Below the pieces are notes generated by a model that searched no databases, was not told the DNA's origin, and saw only the letters and a program-made list of their open reading frames with translations. A stretch of DNA of 56,191 bases from JAUWNJ01 sp034190305 (GTDB lineage Bacteria; Planctomycetota; Phycisphaerae; SM23-33), in assembly GCA_034190305.1 (NCBI GenBank), contig JAXHSV010000001.1, positions 1 to 56,191 of the forward strand. Direction: 5' to 3'. The translations under genes and the position numbers were made by a program. Shown here piece by piece: positions 8,187 to 15,867 of the stretch. The stretch's first letter is position 1. Each line of letters begins with the position of its first letter.

Positions 8187-9227
8187 ATGAATACAGATAA
8201 CGATATTTCGGTAATGCGGGACGAAAACGGACGAATTGTCGGCGCTTCGGGGTCCGGACTGGTGGACCTCCAGGTCAACGGATACGCCGGCGTGGATTTC
8301 AACGATTCGGATGTCGAACGCCTTACCCTTGATAAGGTCAGGGGCGCATTCGAGGCGATGCGGCGCTGCGGCGTGGTGAGCGTACTGGTGACAATCGTTA
8401 CCGGCCCGATAAAGGAGATGATCGCCCGGGTCGCCCGGATGGTCGAGTTGCAAAAGCAGGATGATCTGCTGAAAACAATGATTGCAGGCTTTCACATTGA
8501 AGGTCCGCTTATCAGCGGCGAGGACGGCCCGCGTGGTGCGCATCCCGCCGAAAACGTAATGACGCCGCAGGATACTCCAAACCTGCTGGACGAACTGCAA
8601 TCTGCCGCCGAAGGTGCGGTTCGCCTGCTCACCCTTGCGCCGGAACTGCCCGGCGCGATGGAACTGATCGCCAAGGCCGCTGCCGACGGTATCACCGTGG
8701 CGCTGGGCCATCATAACGCCGACGCCGAGACAATCGACCGGGCGGTCCGGGCCGGCGCTAGGATGTGCACGCATCTGGGAAACGGTTCGCACATGATGCT
8801 CCCCCGGCTGGACAATTACCTCCAGCGACAACTTGCCGACGACCGCCTGTCAGCCAGTTTCATCGCAGACGGACACCACATCCCCTTCACAACGCTGAAG
8901 AACTTCATCCGCGCCAAGACTCCTCGCCGAAGCATACTTGTAACCGATGCTATCATGGCGGCAAACATGCCGCCGGGACAGTATCAGGTCGGAGAAGTTA
9001 CCTGCCGGGTCGAACCGAACGGAATGGTCTGGAAACCGGGAGAAGCATTCCTGGTCGGTTCAGCCCTGACAATGGACCGAGCCGTACTGAACGTCGCCGG
9101 GCGCTGCGACGTATCGTTCGAGACGGCGTGGGCCATGGCATCGACCCAGCCGGCTGAACTGGTGGGCATGCCGAAACCGGCGAGAATCGAAGTGGACGTC
9201 ATCGACAACAACTTCGTCAGAAAATAA
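8187..9227 (+). CDS. nagA: N-acetylglucosamine-6-phosphate deacetylase-like, copy 2
   Basis: Same length (346 residues) and colinear with the gene at 7003 throughout, so the pair is a tandem duplication. All active-site motifs are kept: GLVDLQVNGYAG, GFHIEGPLIS, ALGHHNAD, THLGNGSH, LVTDAI. Differences concentrate in the segment after TDA (residues about 262-290) and in the tail. The extra His in GHHNAD next to the metal ligand differs from copy 1 (GHLNAD) and could alter specificity. Likely cytoplasmic amino-sugar phosphate catabolism; the exact substrate is inferred from family only. Confidence 0.82.
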   Translation: MNTDNDISVMRDENGRIVGASGSGLVDLQVNGYAGVDFNDSDVERLTLDKVRGAFEAMRRCGVVSVLVTIVTGPIKEMIARVARMVELQKQDDLLKTMIAGFHIEGPLISGEDGPRGAHPAENVMTPQDTPNLLDELQSAAEGAVRLLTLAPELPGAMELIAKAAADGITVALGHHNADAETIDRAVRAGARMCTHLGNGSHMMLPRLDNYLQRQLADDRLSASFIADGHHIPFTTLKNFIRAKTPRRSILVTDAIMAANMPPGQYQVGEVTCRVEPNGMVWKPGEAFLVGSALTMDRAVLNVAGRCDVSFETAWAMASTQPAELVGMPKPARIEVDVIDNNFVRK

Positions 9228-9246
9228 GGTTATTTATAAACCCGCT

Positions 9247-10498
9247 TTATAAGGGGCGTCCCGCCGACCGGCCGCAGCAATTCTTGAACTTACGTCCCGA
9301 ACCGCACGGGCAGGGTTCGTTCCTGCCGACCCTGCCGGCGGTGGTTCGTTGTCTTCCGCCCGTCTCGGGCAGGCGACCGTCTTTGACGTACGCGGCGATG
9401 CGATTCAGTTCCGGAAGCGCAGCCTTGAAAAACATCTTGTATCCTTCGCAAAAGTGATTTACCCGCTCAGGTCCGCCGCCGATTGGAACGTGGTGCTTCG
9501 GACATCCGCCCCAACAGTATCGCAGGAATTCGCAATCTTTACACGCAGCCGGTAGTTCGGTCTTCAATTCGGCGAATTTTTCCAATTTTGTGTCGAGTAA
9601 CAGTTCGGCCAGCGGGCGATCCATAATGTTTCCAATCCGCCAGTCAGCCAAGACGAAATGATCGCAAGCGTAGAGGTCGCCGTTGAATTCCAGCACGTGT
9701 GCGTTGGCGCACCGTTGCGAATTGGTGCACATCGCCGCCCGGCCGTAAATGATTGTCTGTATTACGCTGTCGATAAAGCGCTCGGAGACTTTCCCGACGT
9801 CCCTGCCGGACCACAACTCAAAGACCTCCAGATAGAACCGCCCGAACTGCTCGGCGGTGCACGAAAATTACCGCCGGTTTGCCGGTGGCGTTGCGCTCCA
9901 GAATCGGGATGAACTGAAGGTTCCGCAGGCCGCGATTGACAAAATAGCGGTAGATGTCGCCGGCGTGCGGGGCGTTGGCGCTGTTGAGCGTCGCCAGGAC
10001 GTTGAATTCCACGTTGTGCTTCCGCAGCAGTTCCAGTCCGGCCCAGGCTCGATGGAAAGTCGCCTCGCCGGCGCGGTCGCGACGGTAATGGTCGTGCCAC
10101 TGATGCGGGCCATCGATGCTGATTCCGATAAGGAACTTATTCTCGGCGAAGAACTCGCACCACGCCTCGTCCAGCAGCGTGCCGTTGGTCTGGAGTGCGT
10201 TTGTGACGGTCTGACCGGCGAGGCGATTCTCCGCCTGGAATGCTACCGCCCGGCGAAAGAAATCCATCCCCGCAAGCAAAGGCTCTCCTCCCTGCCAGTG
10301 AAATTCGCACCGCTCCGACATCGCATCCATGTATTGTTTCGTAAATGCGGCAAGGACATCGTCCGGCATTATGAAATTCTCAACCGGCGGGTAGAGTTCC
10401 TTCGGCTTGGCGGTGTAGTAGCAGTAACGGCAGGAGAGGTTACAGACGCCGCTGACCGGCTTGGCCATTATGTTGAACGGACGGATAAATTCACTCAT
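9247..10498 (-). pseudogene. Anaerobic sulfatase-maturating enzyme (radical SAM), frameshifted
   Basis: Two frames together give one anSME of about 417 residues. The N-terminal frame (10498 to about 9872) holds the radical-SAM cluster motif CNLSCRYCYY and FHWQGGEPLLAG. The C-terminal frame (to 9247) holds the SPASM cysteines (CTNSQRCANAHVLEFNGDLYACDHF, shown here in parts: NSQRCANA, YACDHF, CKDCEFLRYCWGGCPKHH, NHFCEGYK) and a C-terminal SEC-C zinc motif NEPCPCGSGRKF. Reading passes between them if one base is removed around 9864-9872, where the second frame also shows TAA. The enzyme would convert Cys or Ser to formylglycine in sulfatases; its broken Cys-type substrate lies directly upstream. 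Mutation or base-calling error are both possible. Confidence 0.85.
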
Positions 10499-11177
10499 GC
10501 GCCCTTGCCCGCACCTTTTCGACTTTTACGCCGGCGCGATTCGCGGCATCCTTACCGGTTCGCTCTGCAAAGTGGCCTGGAGAAACTCGTGCAGCAGTTG
10601 GGATTTCAACTCGGTGGCGGATGAGTCGTGTTTTTTCCTCATCCGGCGGCCAGGGCTCGAAATAATCGGACCAGTCGGCCAGGCCCTTCTGTTCCATCCA
10701 TATCGCGTAGTGTTGTCCGACGAGGTATTCGCTGCCGTGCATCCTTGCGGTTTCCAGGTGCTCGAAGCCGTAGAAAGGCCCGTGAAAGTTCCGCCAGAAA
10801 TCCAGGTCGCGGATGAGGGGAAGACATTCGATGGATTAGGCGCCCGGTTGCGACGCCAGAGGCTGGAAATGGGCTTTACCAATAAGCGCCGTGAAATATC
10901 CTGCCTGTTTTAACATGTCGGTGATTCTCGGAACATCCTCGAAAAGTTTCGTTCCGAGCGCCCAGGCGCCGTGCTGTGAGGGATACATTCCGGTGATTAT
11001 GCTGGCCCGCGAAGGCGTGCAGGTCGGATTGGGGCAATAGGCGCGGTCGAACCGCACGCCTTCACTGCAAAGCCGATCCAGCGCCGGTGTCTTAATCCGA
11101 TCATTTACCGACCCCAGCGTGCTGTAATGCTGCTGGTCGGAAGTAATCAGGAGTATATTGGGTCTATTCGACGGCAT
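10491..11177 (-). pseudogene. Cys-type sulfatase remnant, nonsense-interrupted and truncated
   Basis: From ATG 11177 (GGTG eight bases upstream) the protein starts with RPNILLITSDQQ, the alkaline-phosphatase-superfamily sulfatase start, and carries PTCTPSRASIITGMYPSQHG, the C-x-P-S-R site whose Cys becomes formylglycine. An in-frame TAA at 10836-10838 interrupts it; after the stop the same frame continues with convincing sulfatase sequence (FWRNFHGPFYGFEHLE, YLVGQHYAIWM) to a stop at 10491 that overlaps the anSME start. The total of about 225 codons is half the usual 450-520, so the C-terminal half is missing too. The first part (to 10836) could still be translated. Confidence 0.83.
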
Positions 11178-11226
11178 CTTTTTTTCACCTTTTCTCATCT
11201 CGCGGGCAAGGCGCATCTGCGGCGAT

Positions 11227-13260
11227 TCAGGATCGCAATTCGGCGCCGAGTTGTCCGGCCAGGGCTTCGATAACCTGTCCGACCATCTCATCGACCTGAT
11301 CCGACCGGAGCGTCCCGTCGTCCGAACGATAAGTCAGCGAGACCGTTACGGACTTCTTCCCGCTCTGTATCTGCCTGCCGTGATACGTTCCGACATATCG
11401 AAGCGATTCCCGCATAGGCTGGTCGGTCGAATCTATCGCGCCGGCCAATTCACGCCAGGTAACGGCTTCGTCCACCACGAGCGAAAGGTCGCGTACAACG
11501 GCGGGAAACTTCGGCAGAGGTCCGTAGGTCCGTTCGGCGCCGGCATAGTCCATCAGCATATCGAAATTAATCATCGCTGCGGCGTGGGGCTTCTCCAGGC
11601 CGAAGTAGTCCAGCGCTGCGTCGGCGACCATTCCGATTAATCCGATGCGACGCCCATCGAGATGGATTTCCGCTGCCTGTCCTTCGGAAAGACCAGCCAC
11701 CGGACCGGCGAGAACCTCCAATTTCGCCGCCGGCGCAGATAGGCTTATCACCGCCTCAAGTGCGCCTCGCAGGTCCGAGATATTACGTTGTGTAACCATC
11801 CCAAGGGCGGTGTATTCCTCCGGAAGGTCGCCGGAGTCAGCCGGTCGTTCATCTCGTCTCACGGCAGGCGGGAATACCGCAGCCAATTCATACAGGTTCA
11901 CATCTTCGTTTCCGACGTCCTGATTGGTCTTGCATGCCCGTAGCAACGAGCCGAGCAGCGTGGGGCGGAGCATGTTATTCGTCCGCCGGACGGCGGCATC
12001 GACGTGCAGACCCGTCTGGAAGCCGAAAAGGGCGGCGGCTTCATCGTCGGTGAAAGTGTAGGTAATAGCCTCGTCGAATCCGGCGGCGGACAGGATGTCA
12101 CGGACGCCCTGCCGTAAAGATTCGGACTCACTTGCGCCCGTCACCGGATGCGTTACTTCATTGTGGACGGGTATCTTGTCGTAACCGTGCAGACGGGCAA
12201 CTTCCTCTATAAGGTCGATCTCGCGCCGCAGGTCCGCCCGCCATGCGGGAATCCGGCAGACGATCCTGCCACTTTTGAGTTCGGCTGACAACCCTAGACG
12301 ATTGAGAATTTCAGCCTGCGCCGCATCGTTAACCTCAACGCCCAGCAGCGACCGGCAGCGATCGGTCCGCAGAGTTACTTTCGGCGGTCTGTAAGGATCG
12401 GCCCAAACGTCGATGACGCCGCAGGCAGGTTCACCCCCGGCAGTCTGGAGTAACAACTGGCAGGCGCGTAATGATGCAGTCTCAACCGCGACAGGGTCCA
12501 CACCCCGTTCGAAACGGTAGGACGATTCGCTCATCAGCGACAGGGCGCGGGCGGCTTTGCGAATGGTCAGCGGGTCGAATCGGGCGCTTTCCATGAGGAT
12601 ATCGGTCGTATCGTCGCCGACTTCGCTTTCAAGCCCGCCCATGATACCGGCCACTGCAACGGGCTTGTCGGCGTCGGCGATGACGAGCATTTCTTCGGTC
12701 AGCGTGCAGCGCGTCCCGTCGATACTGACGATCTGCTCGCCGGGCAGGCCCCGGCGAACGATGATTCGCCCGCCGGATAAACGATTCTGGTCGAATGCGT
12801 GCAGCGGCTGACCGAACTCCATCAGGACGTAGTTGGTAACATCGACGACGTTGTTAATCCCCCGCAGGCCGACGGCCTCGAGTCGCTCGACCATCCACGA
12901 CGGCGATGGGCCGACCTTCACGCCGCGGATTATACGCGCGGTGTAGCGAGGACACATGTCAGGGGCAAGCACTTCGACGCTGGTGAGTTTCTCAACGCCC
13001 GTCGATCCGACAGACACAGCCGACAGGTCCGGAAGTTTCAATTCCAGACCCAGCGCCGCAGCCGCTTCCCGCGCCACGCCGATGTGACCCAGACAGTCCG
13101 GGCGATTGGATGTAACCTCCAGGTCAAGAACTATGTCGGTGTCGGTTTCCTCGGCGGACTCGCAGCACAAGCCGATGCGCGTAAAGACATCGGCCAGTTC
13201 GCCCGCCGGCATTGCCGATACGTCAACGTAATCCGTCAGCCAGTTCAGTGATACCTTCAT
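11227..13260 (-). CDS. pheT: Phenylalanyl-tRNA synthetase beta subunit, short form
   Basis: Beta chain of the alpha2-beta2 enzyme charging tRNA-Phe. Starts MKVSLNWLTDYVDV like other PheT proteins, has the SNRPDCLGHIGVARE segment (B1), the B3/B4 editing domain, B5, the degenerate synthetase core and a C-terminal anticodon-binding (FDX-ACB) domain with KFPAVVRDLSLVVDE. At 677 residues it is about 110 shorter than usual: the sequence runs straight from GLCCESAEETDTDIVLDLEVTSN to the B1 core, so the EMAP/OB-fold tRNA-binding insertion is absent. Start 13260 is the ATG matching the family N terminus. pheS is not adjacent. The sulfatase remnant begins 50 bp downstream. Confidence 0.93.
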   Translation of the reverse strand: MKVSLNWLTDYVDVSAMPAGELADVFTRIGLCCESAEETDTDIVLDLEVTSNRPDCLGHIGVAREAAAALGLELKLPDLSAVSVGSTGVEKLTSVEVLAPDMCPRYTARIIRGVKVGPSPSWMVERLEAVGLRGINNVVDVTNYVLMEFGQPLHAFDQNRLSGGRIIVRRGLPGEQIVSIDGTRCTLTEEMLVIADADKPVAVAGIMGGLESEVGDDTTDILMESARFDPLTIRKAARALSLMSESSYRFERGVDPVAVETASLRACQLLLQTAGGEPACGVIDVWADPYRPPKVTLRTDRCRSLLGVEVNDAAQAEILNRLGLSAELKSGRIVCRIPAWRADLRREIDLIEEVARLHGYDKIPVHNEVTHPVTGASESESLRQGVRDILSAAGFDEAITYTFTDDEAAALFGFQTGLHVDAAVRRTNNMLRPTLLGSLLRACKTNQDVGNEDVNLYELAAVFPPAVRRDERPADSGDLPEEYTALGMVTQRNISDLRGALEAVISLSAPAAKLEVLAGPVAGLSEGQAAEIHLDGRRIGLIGMVADAALDYFGLEKPHAAAMINFDMLMDYAGAERTYGPLPKFPAVVRDLSLVVDEAVTWRELAGAIDSTDQPMRESLRYVGTYHGRQIQSGKKSVTVSLTYRSDDGTLRSDQVDEMVGQVIEALAGQLGAELRS

Positions 13261-13343
13261 AGAGAATTCTCTCGCCAAAAAGTTCTATAAAAAGGACATC
13301 GTACCGAACCTTTCGGGCGAGTCAAACCCTATGTTCGAATCGG

Positions 13344-13826
13344 TTACTGTCCCGCCGCCGGCTGACCGGAGGCGAGGTCAGGATACGCCTCGGCGAATTC
13401 CTTCGAGCAGAACTTATCGGCTACGAAAAAGTACTTGAACGGCTTGCCCTGCGAGGTCTGAACGGTGGCGACAATCCCATACACAACATGGGCTAACCAA
13501 ATCAGCGAAAGAAAACAAGGGAACGTGAACGCCAGTACTCCAACCGTAATAACTGTCAGCAACAACGACAAGATTATGGCGACAATGAGCACAACCGTCG
13601 CGAAGATCCCCTGGACCATCGCTTGTTTGCCGTGGAAGGCGGCGAATTTGTCCTCATCTTTCTTCACGAGCCAAATAATCAGTGGCCCAAGCCACCACGT
13701 CAGGACCATCAGGAGGTGTGGCAGCCAGGCCATGGTCAAGTCCGGTTTGACGGGCTGTTGGACGGGTGACTGAGGCGGAGGCTGCTGGGAAGGTGGGACT
13801 TCCGGCGGTGGAGATGTGTCTGTCAT
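13344..13826 (-). CDS. DUF4870-type small membrane protein
   Basis: 160 residues: a Pro/Gln-rich N-terminal tail (about 30 residues), then MAWLPHLLMVLTWWLGPLIIWLVKKDEDKFAAFHGKQA, the hallmark of DUF4870/Tic20-like proteins (helix, then K-x-x-x-x-F-x-x-x-H-xx-QA; shown here as KKDEDKFAAFHGKQA), and two to three further helices. The cytoplasmic tail FFVADKFCSKEFAEAYPDLA is acidic/aromatic. Function of the family is not established. Single gene, ATG start. Confidence 0.82.
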   Translation of the reverse strand: MTDTSPPPEVPPSQQPPPQSPVQQPVKPDLTMAWLPHLLMVLTWWLGPLIIWLVKKDEDKFAAFHGKQAMVQGIFATVVLIVAIILSLLLTVITVGVLAFTFPCFLSLIWLAHVVYGIVATVQTSQGKPFKYFFVADKFCSKEFAEAYPDLASGQPAAGQ

Positions 13827-13986
13827 GGCTCAATCCTTTCATGTTATAACGACACCAATCCCGAACTGAACTTGCACTGAAACTATACCGACATGCCGTA
13901 TATAAGTATCGGCTTGCCCGCCGATATATGTCAAATGCTAAATGCCAAACCGGTAATACAGGTTTGAAACATGTGTTACCGGCAAA

Positions 13987-14793
13987 TTGACAAAAACTGT
14001 TTTTGCGGGTCTATTATTGCGACGAGAAAGGAGTTTCACCATCAATCAAACAGCACCGATAGACGCTGAAAAACCGTGTCCACGATGCAAGATGTCCAAC
14101 GCTCCGGACACCGAGTTCTGCGCCCACTGCGGCCTGCGGATGGGCCGGCACAAACCGGTGGCATGGTGGCATATCCACAGGAGACTCTATGACTGGACGG
14201 TGGGTTGGACGTATCGCCCGTCGTCGTCGGTTGCGCTGTTTGCGTTGAGTTTTTCCGAGAGCATAATTTTCCCCGTCCCCCCGGACGTTCTGCTGATACC
14301 GTTAGTATTGGGCAACCGCCGCAAGTGGCTGAAATACGCCGCTCTGTGCAGCATCGCCAGCGTAGCCGGCGCAGTGGCTGCCTTTCTTATAGGCTGGCTG
14401 GCGTGGTGGGCCGTCAAGGATTTCGCCTTCGAGTATCTGGGATGGACCGGATTGGCAGAGGACAACTTCGACACCATCTCGCTGTGGTTCGAACGGTGGA
14501 ATTTCTGGATTATTTTTGCAGCCGGTTTTACACCCCTTCCCTTCAAGGTGTTCAACATCTTCGCCGGCGTATTCGGCACCGGGCCTGAGGTGTCCAGCCC
14601 GGTAATTTTCTTCGTCCTTTTCCTTACAGCCGCCACCGTCAGCCGGACCGCAAGGTTCTTTCTGGTCGCAGGCCTGATGCGGGCCTTCGGTGCGAAGATG
14701 ACGCCGTTCATCGAGAAATATTTCAACTGGCTGTCGATAGCCTTTGCAGCCCTGCTTATCGGCGGGTTTGTAGTGGCGAAATACGCCTTTTGA
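13987..14793 (+). CDS. Zinc-ribbon plus DedA/VTT-like membrane protein
   Basis: An N-terminal zinc ribbon (CPRCKMSNAPDTEFCAHCG) is fused to a VTT/SNARE-associated (DedA, YqaA-like) membrane domain beginning FSESIIFPVPPDVLLIP, with about five helices and the conserved FTPLPFKVFNIFAG segment. DedA proteins are linked to lipid scrambling/flipping and envelope homeostasis. The start is unclear: the open frame begins at TTG 13987, but the only Shine-Dalgarno (AAAGGAG) precedes an ATC at 14041 by seven bases, and TTG 13987 itself looks like a TTGACA -35 with TATTAT at 14012. The last codons (VAKYAF) are duplicated at 15800-15829 beyond the toxin-antitoxin module. Confidence 0.85.
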   Translation: MTKTVFAGLLLRRERSFTINQTAPIDAEKPCPRCKMSNAPDTEFCAHCGLRMGRHKPVAWWHIHRRLYDWTVGWTYRPSSSVALFALSFSESIIFPVPPDVLLIPLVLGNRRKWLKYAALCSIASVAGAVAAFLIGWLAWWAVKDFAFEYLGWTGLAEDNFDTISLWFERWNFWIIFAAGFTPLPFKVFNIFAGVFGTGPEVSSPVIFFVLFLTAATVSRTARFFLVAGLMRAFGAKMTPFIEKYFNWLSIAFAALLIGGFVVAKYAF

Positions 14794-14884
14794 GTAAAAT
14801 GCGGATTAGACATCGATGGCGGAGGGATTTGTTACGAAATGCCTTATGGAAAAATCTCACGGTTTGAGAGAATATTATCTTGCG

Positions 14885-14912
14885 TTGACGAAAAAAAGAT
14901 GTACACTAAAGA
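14885..14912 (+). promoter_or_regulatory. Putative promoter of the VapBC-type module
   Basis: TTGACG (14885-14890), a 16-bp A-rich spacer and TAAAGA (14907-14912), 24 bp before the antitoxin ATG. It lies inside the cargo, between the dedA stop and the antitoxin, so the module would carry its own promoter. Confidence 0.4.
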
Positions 14913-14936
14913 TGTCCAACTTAGCGGAGGCCGGTA

Positions 14937-15173
14937 ATGAAGGCTCTTAGTGTAAAAGAAATACGAACGCGCCTGAGCAAGGTAATTCACGAGGCCGAAT
15001 GCGGCGAATCGACCACAATCACCCGCTATGGGAAACCGGTGGCTCGAATTGTCCCGGCCGATACTCATCGCCCCGCTTTTCCGGACCTGTCGGAATTCCG
15101 CGCTTCGATCAAACCTCGCGGCAAGACCCTGACCGACACGCTCCGTGAAATGCGCGAGGAGGAACGGCTTTGA
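14937..15173 (+). CDS. Phd/YefM-type antitoxin
   Basis: 78 residues, with the Phd/YefM fold start MKALSVKEIRTRLSKVIHEAE and the strand ITRYGKPVARIVP typical of these DNA-binding antitoxins; the acidic/basic tail (TLTDTLREMREEERL) would wrap the toxin. ATG is preceded by GGAGG at good spacing. The stop overlaps the toxin start (TTGA), so the two are co-translated. Family members repress their own promoter together with the toxin. Confidence 0.88.
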   Translation: MKALSVKEIRTRLSKVIHEAECGESTTITRYGKPVARIVPADTHRPAFPDLSEFRASIKPRGKTLTDTLREMREEERL

Positions 15174-15589
15174 GGGCGTATGTCGACACCAGTATATTAA
15201 CCGGAGCGTACTGCGCCGAGCCGGGCAGCGCACGCTCGCAGAAAGTGTTGCAGCGTTACATGCCTGTAATCTCCCGCCTGACGTGCCTGGAGTTCAGTTC
15301 CTCGGTGGCTAGGAAACTTCGCATGAAAACCTTCTCAAAAACCGAGGCGCTCAGGGTGATTCACCAGTTTCATTCTCACCTCCAACAGGACATCTTCGAA
15401 CTCAAGCCGGTTCAGGACATGCACCTGGTATTGGCCGGCGAATGGATCGACTTGTTTGCGACCGGACTGCGCCCGTTGGATGCAATGCACCTCGCGATTG
15501 CCCATTCCAATAAACTGCTACTGGTTACAGCCGACGTATCGCTTGCCAAGTCGGCCCGGCAACTCGGCGCAGCAGTGGAACGAATCTGA
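15170..15589 (+). CDS. vapC: PIN-domain ribonuclease toxin (VapC family)
   Basis: 139 residues with the PIN acidic tetrad: Asp in AYVDTSIL (about residue 6), Glu in CLEFSSS, Asp in RPLDAMHLA and Asp in LVTADVSLAK. VapC toxins are Mg-dependent RNases cleaving tRNA or rRNA. Start is TTG inside the antitoxin stop (TTGA), with GAGGAGG upstream. Together with the preceding antitoxin it forms a type II module; the pair is enclosed by copies of the dedA 3' end. Confidence 0.9.
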   Translation: MRAYVDTSILTGAYCAEPGSARSQKVLQRYMPVISRLTCLEFSSSVARKLRMKTFSKTEALRVIHQFHSHLQQDIFELKPVQDMHLVLAGEWIDLFATGLRPLDAMHLAIAHSNKLLLVTADVSLAKSARQLGAAVERI

Positions 15590-15687
15590 TCCGTCGTAGT
15601 AAAAAAATTGAGGTCTTTCCGGTCGGTGGGTTCGTAATAGTCTGTCAATCTTAAATCTGTGAACAAAATCTTCAGACGTCGGTTTTT

Positions 15688-15769
15688 CGACACAGAGACA
15701 CAGAGGAACAGAGACATAAAAACAGATTTGTCTTTTTTCTATTCTCTGAATCTCTGCGTCTCTGTGTCG
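15688..15769. repeat. Intergenic palindrome, family A
   Basis: Arms made of CACAGAGA/CAGAGG words: left 15688-15714 begins CGACACAGAGAC, right 15743-15769 ends TCTCTGTGTCG. It lies between the toxin gene and the displaced dedA tail. Other members: 25672, 26873 (variant), 27741, 31041. Confidence 0.8.
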
Positions 15770-15799
15770 CATAATCCTGCTGACAAATTTGAAGTTAAC

Positions 15800-15829
15800 G
15801 GAGTAATAGTAGCCAAATATGCCTTTTGA
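15800..15829 (+). pseudogene. Displaced 3' end of the dedA-like gene
   Basis: The frame GGA GTA ATA GTA GCC AAA TAT GCC TTT TGA encodes G-V-I-V-A-K-Y-A-F-stop, against V-V-A-K-Y-A-F-stop at the end of the DedA protein (14770-14793). From 15806 to 15840 it matches 14770-14804 at 29 of 35 bases, including about 11 bases beyond the stop. Most coding differences are synonymous (GTG/GTA, GCG/GCC, TAC/TAT). Confidence 0.85.
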
Positions 15830-15867
15830 GTAAAGTGCAGGTCGAACGGCAAGCCGCTCGGTTCCGC

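Noticed and set aside
9816..9875. Programmed frameshifting in anSME
   Set aside because: No slippery heptamer with downstream structure is visible and the second frame has TAA at the junction; mutation or error is simpler.
13987..15589. VapBC as part of a larger island with integrase
   Set aside because: No integrase, transposase or phage gene is found nearby; only the module and repeats lie between the two gene tails.
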